From JAYFRC01 sp034926415 (GTDB lineage Bacteria > Bacillota > Clostridia > Oscillospirales > Oscillospiraceae): DNA of 57,142 nt. The stretch covers positions 1 through 57,142 of the forward strand of contig JAYFRC010000015.1 in assembly GCA_034926415.1 (NCBI GenBank), in the 5' to 3' direction. The translations under genes and the position numbers were made by a program. The notes under the pieces were generated by a model. That model did no database searches and was not told where the DNA came from. It saw only the letters and a list, made by a program, of their open reading frames with translations. Shown here in pieces: positions 47,313 through 55,880 of this stretch (positions are counted from its first letter, which is position 1; every line of letters starts with the position of its first letter).

Positions 47313-49460
47313 AATAGTGTCCTCCTCTTTTTTCTCTTCTTGTTTTTTTGTTTTTTTCTTGTAACCGCGCTGATCCTCCGGAAGAAAATTAGCGCAAGTT
47401 TCATTTATGCAAAAAGGCTTTTTGAATCCTCGCCCGGACTTTTTGAACATCGTGTGGCCGCACACCGGGCAATCTTCCTTGACGGGTATGTCCCATGTCA
47501 TAAACTGGCACGTCGGGTTCTTCTCGCATCCATAGTACGCGTAACCCTTGCGCGAGGTCTTCTTAAGTATCCTGCCTCCGCACAGCGGGCAGCGTCCCGG
47601 CATCTCGATAACAAGCGGCTTTGTGAACTTGCACTCGGGGTAACCCGGGCAAGCGAGGAATCGTCCGAAGCGTCCGCTCTTGATGACAAGGTTGCGTCCG
47701 CAGATATCGCACTTCTCCTCTGTGACCTCGTCGGGGACTTTTATGCGGGTTCCCTCAAGATCCTTCTCAGCCTTGGCTAGCGACTCGGAAAAACCGCCGT
47801 AAAATTCTCTAAGCACGCTCTTCCAGTCTTTCTTGCCTTCCTCAACGCTGTCAAGGCTCTTCTCCATGTTCGCCGTAAACTTCATGTCCACGATATTCGT
47901 GAACTTCTCCTTCATCAGCTTCGTAACGACGTCGCCGAGCGGAGTTATGCGAAGGTACTTGCCTTCTTTTATCACATATTCCCTGTCAATTATCGTCGAC
48001 ACAGTAGGCGCATAGGTCGAAGGGCGGCCGATGCCGTTTTCCTCCATCGCGCGGATAAGCGTGGCGTCGGTGTAACGGGACGGCGGCTGTGTGAAGTGCT
48101 GCTCAGGATCGAAGCTGCCGAGCTTCAGCGTCTCGGTCTCCTTAAGATTGGGCAGAGGAGAATTCTTCTCCTCCTTCTCGTCGTCGCGGCCCTCTTCGTA
48201 GACGGCCGTGTATCCCGCGAATTTGATAACGCTGTAATTCGCGCGGAAATCGTAAACGTCCGCCTCTATGTCGACGGAAACGCTGTCGTAGACTGCGTTC
48301 TCCATCTGGCACGCGAGAAAGCGGCTCCATATCAGCCGATAAAGTCTGTACTGTTCTCCGGTAAGATCCTTGCGCACGTTTTCCGGCGTCAGGTCAATGG
48401 AACTTGGGCGGATAGCCTCGTGCGCGTCCTGCGCGCCGGCCTTCGTCTTGTAAACGCGCGGCGAAGAAGGCATATAATCTTTTCCGTATCGGTGAGCAAT
48501 GAAATCGCGGGTCTGGCCCAACGCCTCGTCGGATATGCGGAGCGAATCGGTTCTCATGTAGGTTATGAGGCCTATCGTTCCCTCGCCCGTTATATCTACG
48601 CCCTCGTAAAGCTGTTGAGCTATGGCCATCGTGCGGCGCGGAGTCATGTTGAGCTTGCGCGAGGCCTCCTGCTGCATCGTGGAAGTAGTGAACGGAGGAG
48701 AGGGCGAGCGTGACTTGTCGACGCGCTTCACCGATATTACGGTAAACGGTTTTCCGTCCACCGCGGTGCGGACCTTATCGACGTCGCTCTCTGAGGTGAG
48801 TTCCTTTTTCTTTCCGCCCTCGCCATAGTAGTGAGCTTTGAACTGGCCGCCCTTTTCGGGGTCGATGAGATTCGCATCGAGCGTCCAGTATTCCTCGGCG
48901 ACGAAATCGCGTATCTCCTGCTCACGCTCGGCGACCATCCGCATCGCAACGGACTGGACGCGTCCGGCGGAGAGACCGCGGCGTATCTTTTTCCAAAGCA
49001 GCGGCGATAGCTGATAGCCGACTATGCGGTCGAGTATGCGTCTTGCCTGCTGCGCATTCACAAGATTCTGGTCTATTCTGCGCGGCTTGTTGATGCTGTC
49101 TTCGACGACCTTCTTCGTTATCTCGTTGAAAGTCACGCGCTTCGTCTTCTTGTCTGGAAGATCGAGCAGCTCCTTGAGATGCCAGGATATCGCTTCTCCC
49201 TCACGGTCCGGGTCGGTCGCGAGATAAACTGTCCCGCTTTTGTCGGCTGCGGACTTGAGGTCGCTGATTATGTCCTCTTTGCCCTTGATGGGTTTGTAAT
49301 CCGGTTCAAAATCATTTTCTATATTGACGCCTATCTTGCTCTTGGGCAAATCGCGAAGGTGTCCCATGCAAGCTTTTACCTGATATTTGTTTCCCAGATA
49401 TTTACCAATCGTTTTCGCTTTGGCAGGCGACTCCACGATAACGAGGTCTGTCTTCGCCAT
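46866..49460 (-). CDS. topA: DNA topoisomerase I with a histone-H1-like Lys/Ala/Pro tail
   Basis: An 864-residue type IA topoisomerase that relaxes negative supercoils. The Toprim domain starts VIVESPAKAKTIGKYLG with ATDPDREGEAISWH, the active-site tyrosine is in LITYMRTDS (about Tyr301), and three C-terminal zinc modules follow (CDICGRNL, CPLCGGRI, CPVCGHTM). The last 148 residues are an almost pure Lys/Ala/Pro/Val repeat, built of AAKKPAAKK-like units, and not part of the usual enzyme. The tail should bind DNA without specificity. GGAGGTATCT precedes the ATG. It lies between dprA (14 bases upstream) and trmFO. Confidence 0.95.
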   Translation of the reverse strand: MAKTDLVIVESPAKAKTIGKYLGNKYQVKACMGHLRDLPKSKIGVNIENDFEPDYKPIKGKEDIISDLKSAADKSGTVYLATDPDREGEAISWHLKELLDLPDKKTKRVTFNEITKKVVEDSINKPRRIDQNLVNAQQARRILDRIVGYQLSPLLWKKIRRGLSAGRVQSVAMRMVAEREQEIRDFVAEEYWTLDANLIDPEKGGQFKAHYYGEGGKKKELTSESDVDKVRTAVDGKPFTVISVKRVDKSRSPSPPFTTSTMQQEASRKLNMTPRRTMAIAQQLYEGVDITGEGTIGLITYMRTDSLRISDEALGQTRDFIAHRYGKDYMPSSPRVYKTKAGAQDAHEAIRPSSIDLTPENVRKDLTGEQYRLYRLIWSRFLACQMENAVYDSVSVDIEADVYDFRANYSVIKFAGYTAVYEEGRDDEKEEKNSPLPNLKETETLKLGSFDPEQHFTQPPSRYTDATLIRAMEENGIGRPSTYAPTVSTIIDREYVIKEGKYLRITPLGDVVTKLMKEKFTNIVDMKFTANMEKSLDSVEEGKKDWKSVLREFYGGFSESLAKAEKDLEGTRIKVPDEVTEEKCDICGRNLVIKSGRFGRFLACPGYPECKFTKPLVIEMPGRCPLCGGRILKKTSRKGYAYYGCEKNPTCQFMTWDIPVKEDCPVCGHTMFKKSGRGFKKPFCINETCANFLPEDQRGYKKKTKKQEEKKEEDTIMAEKASAKPEAPKKAAVKKPAAKKPAAKKPVAKKAAAAKKPAAKKAAAAKKPVEKKAAAVKKTVTKKAAVAKKPAAKKVAAKKPAAVAKKPAAKKTAAAAKKPTVKKTTAVAKKPAAAAKKPAAKKTAAAAKKPIAKKARAKKPAAAE

Positions 49461-49473
49461 AGATACCTCCAGC

Positions 49474-50682
49474 TTATTCCTTTATGACAGCGTGCAGTAA
49501 AAAACGTTTTCCGCTTTCCTGCGTCACAAGATTTTCAATTTCAAGGACGGTCAGAGCCGACAGCACGCGCCGCGCGGGAATTTCAGTCTTCTCGATAATG
49601 TCGTCGACATGCATCGGAGTGTCCGACAGTGTTGTCAGAATTTTCATCTGATCGTCCGTTAAATTCTTATTGTTATTTTTAATGTCAATATATTCTATTT
49701 TAATTATATTGTCAAATGTTTTCGCTGTTTTGTCATCATCTTTTTGCACGTTTCCGCTGTATGTAAGAGTTTCCGGAACGTCGACCGCAGCGCGCCGCAG
49801 CTTGTTTGGATATCTTGAAACGTAGGCGCAGAGCACGTCCCAGCCTTCCGTCACAAGCATCGCCCCTTCCTGAATAAGACGATTGCAGCCCTTGCTGTAT
49901 TCCGCGCCTATCGGCCCCGGCACCGCGAAAACATCCCGTCCCTGCTCGACAGCTTCGCGCGCAGTTATCATCGCTCCGCTCTTCATGTCAGCTTCGACCA
50001 CGACCGTGCCGAGCGCGAGGGCGCTTATTATGCGGTTGCGCGCGGGGAAGTGTTCCGCGTTCGCGCTCGTCCCCGGAGGATACTCCGAGATGAGGACGCC
50101 GTGCGCCGCGACGTCTTCGTAAAGATATTCGTTTTCCTTCGGATATATCACGTCGATGCCGCAGCCGAGCACTCCGGCGACGAATCCTCCCGCGCGCAGA
50201 GCTCCGCGCTGGGCCGCGCTGTCGCAGCCTCTGGCAAGTCCCGAAACGACGACCGCGCCGTACTTTCCGAACTCGAATCCGAGCGTCTCCGCGCATTGTA
50301 TTCCGTACGGAGTCGCGCTTCTCGTTCCCACGACCGCTATCGCCGCCTCGTCGTCGAACGACAGCCAAGTGCCCTTCACATAAAGCAGGCACGGCGGAGA
50401 ATAGATATTGCGAAGCCGCTCCGGATAGTCCGAATCGGATATCGTCGCAACGCGTATACCAAGCCGCAGACAATCCCCAAGTATTTCGTCTGCACGCGAA
50501 AGGGAGCGGTCGTCAAGAAGCGCGAGCTGCTCGCGTGAAACATCGGGAACCAGCGACCGTGCGTCCTTCTCGGAATAATAGATATTCTCCGGCGTCCCGA
50601 AATAGGCAAGCAGAGCGAGTTTCGTGCGTGTTTTAAGCCCTTTCAATTCTGACAGCCATATCCAGTATTTAAGATTCGCCAT
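49474..50682 (-). CDS. dprA: DNA processing protein DprA
   Basis: A 402-residue protein with an N-terminal SAM-like domain (LNELKGLKTRTKL-type helices), the Rossmann-like DprA core (AIAVVGTRSATPYG, VVSGLARGCDSAAQRGAL, GCGIDVIYPKEN, FPARNRIISAL, VVEADMKSGAMITA) and a C-terminal winged helix (DDQMKILTTLSDTPMHVDDI). It loads RecA on incoming single-stranded DNA in transformation. The ATG at 50682 follows GGAGG; the 50715 start lacks support. A Lys/Asn/Asp-rich AT-biased insert at about 325-350 links the last two domains. It is followed by topA after 13 bases. Confidence 0.95.
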   Translation of the reverse strand: MANLKYWIWLSELKGLKTRTKLALLAYFGTPENIYYSEKDARSLVPDVSREQLALLDDRSLSRADEILGDCLRLGIRVATISDSDYPERLRNIYSPPCLLYVKGTWLSFDDEAAIAVVGTRSATPYGIQCAETLGFEFGKYGAVVVSGLARGCDSAAQRGALRAGGFVAGVLGCGIDVIYPKENEYLYEDVAAHGVLISEYPPGTSANAEHFPARNRIISALALGTVVVEADMKSGAMITAREAVEQGRDVFAVPGPIGAEYSKGCNRLIQEGAMLVTEGWDVLCAYVSRYPNKLRRAAVDVPETLTYSGNVQKDDDKTAKTFDNIIKIEYIDIKNNNKNLTDDQMKILTTLSDTPMHVDDIIEKTEIPARRVLSALTVLEIENLVTQESGKRFLLHAVIKE

Positions 50683-50725
50683 ATCGCACCCTCCTTCGTC
50701 GGCGCGTTTGCGCACATACGAAAAT

Positions 50726-51487
50726 TCAGCGGTACATCTCCCAGAGCATCACCGCCGCGGCCACCGCCGCGTTAAGCGACTCGCATCTTTCGCTCATCGG
50801 TATGCGTATCGTTTTGTCGCACAGCGCGAGGACCTCCTCCGAAAGCCCCCTGCCCTCGCTTCCGACGGCGACCGCCGCGCGGCTCAAGTCCACGCTGCGC
50901 GCGTCCTCGGTGTCTTCGCGCAAAGCTGCACCGTAAAGCGGGATGCCGGAATTACTGAGCGCGTTTTTCATTTCTTCCGGCGAGCATTCGTACACCGGCC
51001 GTCTGAATACCGCTCCCATCGTGGCTCTTACGGTTTTAGGATTGTAGATATCTGCGCAGGCGTTGACGCATATCATGGCGTCGGCGTCGAATGCGTCCGC
51101 CGTCCTCAGCACCGTGCCGACGTTTCCGGGGTCCTGCACTCCGTCAAGCACGATGTAGCGCCGTCCCGCAAGCTTTTGCGGGAGCGCCGCACTCTCCGCC
51201 CGGCAAAGAAAAAGCACGCCCTGCGGCGATTCGCTCGGAGAGACGGACTTCATCAGATCCTTCGGCACCATTACCATCCGCTCGCAAGGTGCGTCGTCCG
51301 GCATTTCCGTCCCCTCCGCATACACTATCGTCGTTATGCGTGCTTTCCATTTTATTGCTTCTTCAAGCAGCTTGTATCCGTCGCAGAGAAATTCCCCTGC
51401 GCTCTCGCGGTATGAACGGGAGGAGGACAGCTTTCGTATATGCGTCATCAGCGGATTTGTTCTTCCGGTTATGAGCTCCGGCAGCAT
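50726..51487 (-). CDS. TrmH/SpoU-family RNA 2'-O-methyltransferase
   Basis: A 253-residue SPOUT methyltransferase. The N-terminal substrate-binding domain is followed by the knotted catalytic domain with the three motifs VLDGVQDPGNVGTVLRTADA, AVAVGSEGRGLS and IPMSERCESLNAAVAAAVML. It methylates ribose in 23S rRNA or tRNA; the target base cannot be assigned. GGAGG precedes the ATG by eight bases. It lies between lysS and dprA in the same direction. Confidence 0.93.
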   Translation of the reverse strand: MLPELITGRTNPLMTHIRKLSSSRSYRESAGEFLCDGYKLLEEAIKWKARITTIVYAEGTEMPDDAPCERMVMVPKDLMKSVSPSESPQGVLFLCRAESAALPQKLAGRRYIVLDGVQDPGNVGTVLRTADAFDADAMICVNACADIYNPKTVRATMGAVFRRPVYECSPEEMKNALSNSGIPLYGAALREDTEDARSVDLSRAAVAVGSEGRGLSEEVLALCDKTIRIPMSERCESLNAAVAAAVMLWEMYR

Positions 51488-51520
51488 TGCCCTTCCTCCC
51501 GTTCCAAAAATTATCTTCGG

Positions 51521-53032
51521 TTATTTATCCTCGCTGTCCGCGAGCGGGCGCATCGTCGGGAAGGCGATTACGTCTCTTATTGAATCGCTGTTCGTCAAAA
51601 GCATGACTACGCGGTCGATTCCGATTCCCATGCCTCCGGTAGGCGGCATGCCGTATTCGAGCGCCGTCAGGAAATCCTCGTCCAGCATCTCCGCCTCGTC
51701 GTCTCCGCGGTCTCTCGCTTCGGCCTGCTTTATGAATCTCGCGCGCTGGTCTATCGGGTCGTTGAGCTCAGAATACGCGTTGGCGAGCTCGCTGTGGCAG
51801 ATGAAAAGTTCAAAGCGCTCGGTGAGGCGCTTTTCCTTCGGGCTGCGCTTTGTGAGCGGCGAAACCTCGACCGGGTACATGGTTATGAACGTCGGCTGAA
51901 TGAGCTTCTCCTCGACCTTCTGGTCGAAGCACTCGTAAAGCGCGTTGCCCCACGTCTTCTCGGCCGTTGCCGGAAGCTCTATTCCGTGCGCCTTCGCAGC
52001 AGCGACCGCCTCGGCGTCGCCCGATATCGCGTCGAAATCTATCCCGACGTATTCCCTGACCGCTTCTATCATCGTGAGCCTGCGCCATGCGGGCGCAAGG
52101 CTTATCTTCTCGCCCATCCACTCGACGTCGTAGCTTCCGAGTATATCCTTCGCGGCTCCGGCTATAACGCCTTCGGCGATGTCCATCATCACATGAAAAT
52201 CGGCGTAGGCCTCGTAGAGCTCCACGGTCGTGAATTCCGGGTTGTGCTTGGGGTCCATGCCCTCGTTCCTGAATATGCGTCCGACCTCATACACGCGGTC
52301 CATGCCGCCCACGATAAGACGCTTCAGGTTAAGCTCGGTCGCTATGCGAAGATACATGTCGATGTCGAGCGTGTTGTGATGCGTCACAAACGGTCGCGCT
52401 GTGGCGCCGCCCGAAATAGTGTTTAGCACCGGGGTCTCGACCTCGATGTATCCGCGTCCATCCAGGTAATCGCGAAGATACTTTATGAAGCGGCTGCGTA
52501 TGACAAAATTCCTGCGGACCTCGGGATTGACTATTAGATCCACATAGCGCTGACGGTAGCGAAGCTCGCGGTCAGTCAGGCCGTGGAACTTCTCTGGCAG
52601 CGGCAGCAGCGCCTTTGAAAGCAGCGTGACCTTTAGCGCCCTTACCGACATCTCGCCGCGCTGCGTGCGGAATACCATCCCCTCGACGCCGACGATGTCG
52701 CCCACGTCGAATTTTTTGAACTTATCGTAAGCCTCCTCGCCCATCTCGTCGCGTCTAGCGTAGAGCTGTATGCGGCCGGAGACGTCCTGGATGTCGCAGA
52801 AACTGACCTTGCCCATGCCGCGCTTGCTCATCATGCGTCCTGCAATCGTGACGGAAGCATTTTCCATCTCATCAAAATTGTCGCGTATGGTCTGCGCTTT
52901 CGTGGAGCATACGAAGCGCGTCTGTTCAAACGGGTTCTCTCCCGCTTCCTGGAGAGCCTTCAGCTTGTCCCGTCTGTTCTGCATTTCCGACGGAACGTCC
53001 TGATGCGGCTGCGCGTTGTTTTCCTGTGCCAT
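51521..53032 (-). CDS. lysS: Lysyl-tRNA synthetase, class II
   Basis: A 503-residue enzyme with an N-terminal anticodon-binding OB fold (VTIAGRMMSKRGMGKVSFCD) and the class II core: motif 2 at YEVGRIFRNEGMD and motif 3 at GMGIGIDRVVMLLT. It charges tRNA-Lys. An AAAGG site precedes the ATG, 18 bases after greA. The N-terminus is slightly longer than average (QENNAQPHQDVPSEMQNR). No T-box is seen here; transcription comes from the greA promoter. Confidence 0.96.
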   Translation of the reverse strand: MAQENNAQPHQDVPSEMQNRRDKLKALQEAGENPFEQTRFVCSTKAQTIRDNFDEMENASVTIAGRMMSKRGMGKVSFCDIQDVSGRIQLYARRDEMGEEAYDKFKKFDVGDIVGVEGMVFRTQRGEMSVRALKVTLLSKALLPLPEKFHGLTDRELRYRQRYVDLIVNPEVRRNFVIRSRFIKYLRDYLDGRGYIEVETPVLNTISGGATARPFVTHHNTLDIDMYLRIATELNLKRLIVGGMDRVYEVGRIFRNEGMDPKHNPEFTTVELYEAYADFHVMMDIAEGVIAGAAKDILGSYDVEWMGEKISLAPAWRRLTMIEAVREYVGIDFDAISGDAEAVAAAKAHGIELPATAEKTWGNALYECFDQKVEEKLIQPTFITMYPVEVSPLTKRSPKEKRLTERFELFICHSELANAYSELNDPIDQRARFIKQAEARDRGDDEAEMLDEDFLTALEYGMPPTGGMGIGIDRVVMLLTNSDSIRDVIAFPTMRPLADSEDK

Positions 53033-53050
53033 TTTATGCGACCTTTCCCT

Positions 53051-53524
53051 TTATCTCTCGATGGAATCGATGTGATAGGTTATATCTCCGCGCGGAGCCT
53101 CAACGGTGACGGTCTGTCCGGATTTTACGCCGAGAAGCGCCTTTCCAAACGGCGACTCCTCGGATATCGCTCCGTGCATTGCGTCCGCCTCCTGCGAACC
53201 GACGACCTGATAAGTCCCCTTCGCTTTTGTCTTTGTATTCGTGACGGTGACCTTTGAGCCGATGGTAACGACGTTCTTAGGCTTGTCGTTGTCCTCAAGT
53301 ATCACGGCGTGCGCGAGTATCTCCTCAAGCTCCGCTATGCGCGAATATAGCTTGCCCTGCTCGTTTTTCGCCTCGTCGTACTCGCTGTTCTCGCTGAGGT
53401 CTCCGAAACCTCTCGCTATCTTTATCTGCTCCGAAACCTCGTCGGCGCGCGTGGTCTTGTCGTACTCGAGTTCTTTTTTAAGCTCTTCGAAACGCGCGGC
53501 GCTCATCCTGTATTCGTTTGCCAT
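53051..53524 (-). CDS. greA: Transcription elongation factor GreA
   Basis: A 157-residue factor with an N-terminal antiparallel coiled coil (ARFEELKKELEYDKT, then ARGFGDLSENSEYDEAKNEQ, which carries the two acidic tip residues) and a C-terminal FKBP-like domain (SPFGKALLGVKSGQTVTVEA). It makes backtracked RNA polymerase cleave its transcript. AAAGGA precedes the ATG. It is the first gene of the greA-lysS transcript and sits behind a consensus promoter. Confidence 0.96.
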   Translation of the reverse strand: MANEYRMSAARFEELKKELEYDKTTRADEVSEQIKIARGFGDLSENSEYDEAKNEQGKLYSRIAELEEILAHAVILEDNDKPKNVVTIGSKVTVTNTKTKAKGTYQVVGSQEADAMHGAISEESPFGKALLGVKSGQTVTVEAPRGDITYHIDSIER

Positions 53525-53613
53525 TTATCGTTGATCCTTTCCTTATTTCTAAGCGGGCGCTGAACCCGCTCTGAAATTTCATAATTATACTTATTTATAA
53601 TAATTATGGAAGT

Positions 53614-53642
53614 ATTATATTGAATAAGTTATTCGATGTCAA
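53614..53642 (-). promoter_or_regulatory. Consensus promoter of greA-lysS
   Basis: TTGACA (53642-53637) and TATAAT (53619-53614) on the minus strand with a 17-base spacer. The -35 element lies inside the last codons of the preceding gene. Confidence 0.88.
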
Positions 53643-54387
53643 GCAAAAAGCAGATATCCTTAACTTTGAAAGAGCGCGCGTCCAGTGCTCCCGACTGCAT
53701 GAGCGCCGAGACGAGCTGGTCTTTGTCGAGCGTCAGCACCTCGTCGTCCCTTGTCTCGTCCATATCTTCAAACAATATTTTTCTCGGTTCGTTTTCGGCG
53801 CAAACTCCCGTCCCGGGCGGCTTTCCGGCTTTTATCCAAACCGCGCAAGAGTTTCCCTTCACCGGCGAATCCCCGAATGTCACGAGCGCATCGCAGGTGC
53901 ATTCCGTATCTCTCGGCTCGATTATCCGAACCGATACTCCGCTCTCACGGCGCAGTTTTTCGCACAGCCTTTCGCATCCATGCAAAGAATAAATCGACGC
54001 GCTCCGCACCTTTGCGGCCGTAGCCGCAAGCGTCTCTTCGGCCCACGCCCCGTCTCCGGCTATCGCCACCGACGCGTCGCGAAGACATATTCCTTTTTTT
54101 GTAAGCGCGGCTTCCATTATCGCCGGAGCCGCCGCCAAATAGAGCGGGGCGGTGTCCACAGGTTCTATTCCGGCGCGCGTAAAAATTTCATTTTGCTGAA
54201 ACCCTTCCGGAAATACGCACCGTGATATTCCCGCGCGGCGCATCAGCTTCGCGGCTTTGCGGAGTCTTGGTGCGGCGCGCATTCCAGTGGTGTTTGTCTT
54301 TGCGACAAAAAATTTCACTCCCGCGAGATACGCCGGCGCGCATTCGACGCCCCGCGGTTTTTCTTTTTCGAGCAGAATCGCGAACAA
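53629..54387 (-). CDS. Conserved protein of unknown function
   Basis: A 252-residue soluble protein that I do not recognise. The middle has a Rossmann-like strand-loop-helix (SVAIAGDGAWAEETLAATAA), and the N-terminal part contains RRAGISRCVFPEGFQQNE, both suggesting an alpha/beta nucleotide- or sugar-type fold. The only good start is TTG at 54387. Its binding site GGGAGGG lies in the descending arm of the terminator of the preceding M23 gene, so the hairpin would mask it. No signal peptide is seen. The greA promoter overlaps its 3' end. Confidence 0.65.
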   Translation of the reverse strand: MFAILLEKEKPRGVECAPAYLAGVKFFVAKTNTTGMRAAPRLRKAAKLMRRAGISRCVFPEGFQQNEIFTRAGIEPVDTAPLYLAAAPAIMEAALTKKGICLRDASVAIAGDGAWAEETLAATAAKVRSASIYSLHGCERLCEKLRRESGVSVRIIEPRDTECTCDALVTFGDSPVKGNSCAVWIKAGKPPGTGVCAENEPRKILFEDMDETRDDEVLTLDKDQLVSALMQSGALDARSFKVKDICFLLDIE

Positions 54388-54431
54388 AAAAATCCCTCCC
54401 GCTCAATGCTATTTGAGCGGGAGGGATTTTA
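54388..54431 (-). terminator. Terminator of the ftsE-ftsX-M23 operon
   Basis: An 18-bp perfect stem (aaaatccctcccgctcaa with its complement) around tgctat. On the minus strand it is followed by TTTTTTT, which runs into the TTG start of the next gene. Confidence 0.9.
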
Positions 54432-54459
54432 TACTGATACTGCTTAAAGCCGCGCTTTG

Positions 54460-55698
54460 CTACCACGCCTTTACATAGCCCGTCAGATACTGGAGCGGGT
54501 TGACGCGCTCGCCGCCTTCGGTGATTTCGAAATGAAGGTGAGGCCCCGTTGAATGGCCCGTAGAGCCCGTTATTCCGATAATCGTTCCCTGTTTGACGTA
54601 CTGCCCGGCGGAGACCTTCAGCGCGCTCATATGCGCGTACAGCGTCGTGTTGCCGCTGCCGTGCGATATGACGACGTAATTTCCGTAAGAGCTGCTGTAT
54701 GTAGAGACGATGACCGTACCGGATTTCGCAGCCAGGACCTTAGTCGACGTTCCGACGCCGCATATGTCTACGCCTTTGTGGTTGGTGCTTCCGATTCCGC
54801 CCGGCGATGTGCGCGTTCCAAACGGCGAAGAAATCCTCTTGCTGACCGTCTCAGGCCATATGTATCCGCCGCTTCCGCTCCACGTTTCCGTCGATACCGT
54901 GCCGGTCGGAGTTCCCGTCTGCGCGGACGCCGCCAGTTCCTTGGACTTCTTAACGATGTCGGCCTGAATAGCGTCCTCTTCGTCGCTTATCTGCTGGAGA
55001 GTGGCGGCGTACTCGTCGCTCTGCTCATCGAGCTCCTTCATCATCGCGCTGGCTTCTTCTATCTGCGACGTGAGCTCGCTTTCCTTGTCTTTGAGATCGC
55101 TCTTGGCGCTGACCAGCTCGGCCTTGTCGCTCTCGAGCTCGGTCTTCTCATCGCTTATCTGCGCTCTCAGGTCGCGAAGCTCCTGCATCACGTTCTCATC
55201 GTATTCCATTATCTCGTTGACGAAGTCGAGACGACTCAGCAGGTCTGAAAAATCTGTCGCCTTGAATATGACCTCCCAGTAGGAAACAGTCCCGTTCTCC
55301 TCCATAGCGCGGACGCGCTCGCAGAAAAGCTCATACTGCTTCTGCTCCTTGGCCTCGGTCTGCGCTATCTCGTCTTCCTTAGCGGATATCATATCGGTAT
55401 AATCGCTTATCTGCGAGTTGACGTTGTCTATCTCCTGCTGTATGACGGCGCACTGGTCGTCCAGCAGTTTTTTCTTTTCGAGTATCGTGTTCTGGTTTGT
55501 CTCTATCTCAGACAGCTTCGACTTGAGCTTCGATTTTTGACTGCTCAGGTCGCTCGCCTGTTTTTTAAGCGCGTCGATATCCGCCTGCGTGACAGCCTGC
55601 GCCGGCGGCTGTATCATGCACGCGGAAAAGCATACGGCAACTGTGAGAAGCAGCACCGCCGCGCGTTTTATCGTATTTTTTGTAAAAAGTTTCTTCAT
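54460..55698 (-). CDS. Secreted M23 peptidoglycan endopeptidase with coiled-coil domain (PcsB/EnvC-like)
   Basis: A 412-residue exported protein. A signal peptide (residues 1-35, MKKLFTKNTIKRAAVLLLTV) is followed by a long coiled coil (about 38-265) and an M23/LytM domain (about 300-400) with the zinc and catalytic residues in TNHKGVDI and TGPHLHFEI. It cleaves peptide crosslinks of the wall. Such coiled-coil hydrolases or activators are held inactive and switched on by FtsEX, which is encoded immediately upstream in the same operon; this is the best functional clue. A strong terminator follows. Confidence 0.92.
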   Translation of the reverse strand: MKKLFTKNTIKRAAVLLLTVAVCFSACMIQPPAQAVTQADIDALKKQASDLSSQKSKLKSKLSEIETNQNTILEKKKLLDDQCAVIQQEIDNVNSQISDYTDMISAKEDEIAQTEAKEQKQYELFCERVRAMEENGTVSYWEVIFKATDFSDLLSRLDFVNEIMEYDENVMQELRDLRAQISDEKTELESDKAELVSAKSDLKDKESELTSQIEEASAMMKELDEQSDEYAATLQQISDEEDAIQADIVKKSKELAASAQTGTPTGTVSTETWSGSGGYIWPETVSKRISSPFGTRTSPGGIGSTNHKGVDICGVGTSTKVLAAKSGTVIVSTYSSSYGNYVVISHGSGNTTLYAHMSALKVSAGQYVKQGTIIGITGSTGHSTGPHLHFEITEGGERVNPLQYLTGYVKAW

Positions 55699-55713
55699 GT
55701 TTCCGGAAAAATG

Positions 55714-55848
55714 TCAGCCCTGAAAATGCGTGATAAGGGCTGCGATGGAGACGAGAATTATCATGACTATGAGCGCTATTCCGAATTTAAGCGCCATGTC
55801 GTAGTTTTCCCGTCTGCGTTCTCCCTTTGTTCTCTTTCCGCTCGACAT
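55714..55848 (-). CDS. 44-residue single-pass membrane protein in the ftsEX operon
   Basis: A basic N-terminus (MSSGKRTKGERRRENYD) is followed by one hydrophobic helix (GIALIVMIILVSIAALI). AAAGGAGG lies eight bases before the ATG, a strong sign of translation. It sits between ftsX (32 bases) and the M23 hydrolase gene (15 bases). A small FtsEX- or hydrolase-associated membrane protein is a reasonable guess; no family is recognised. A longer in-frame ATG at 55974 lies inside ftsX and is unlikely. Confidence 0.75.
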   Translation of the reverse strand: MSSGKRTKGERRRENYDMALKFGIALIVMIILVSIAALITHFQG

Positions 55849-55880
55849 ATAGGTATCCTCCTTTAAATTAAAATGCGCCG

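Noticed and set aside
46849..47364. 171-codon plus-strand frame rich in Phe/Ala/Gly
   Set aside because: It is the complement of the Lys/Ala/Pro repeat of topA, not a membrane protein gene.
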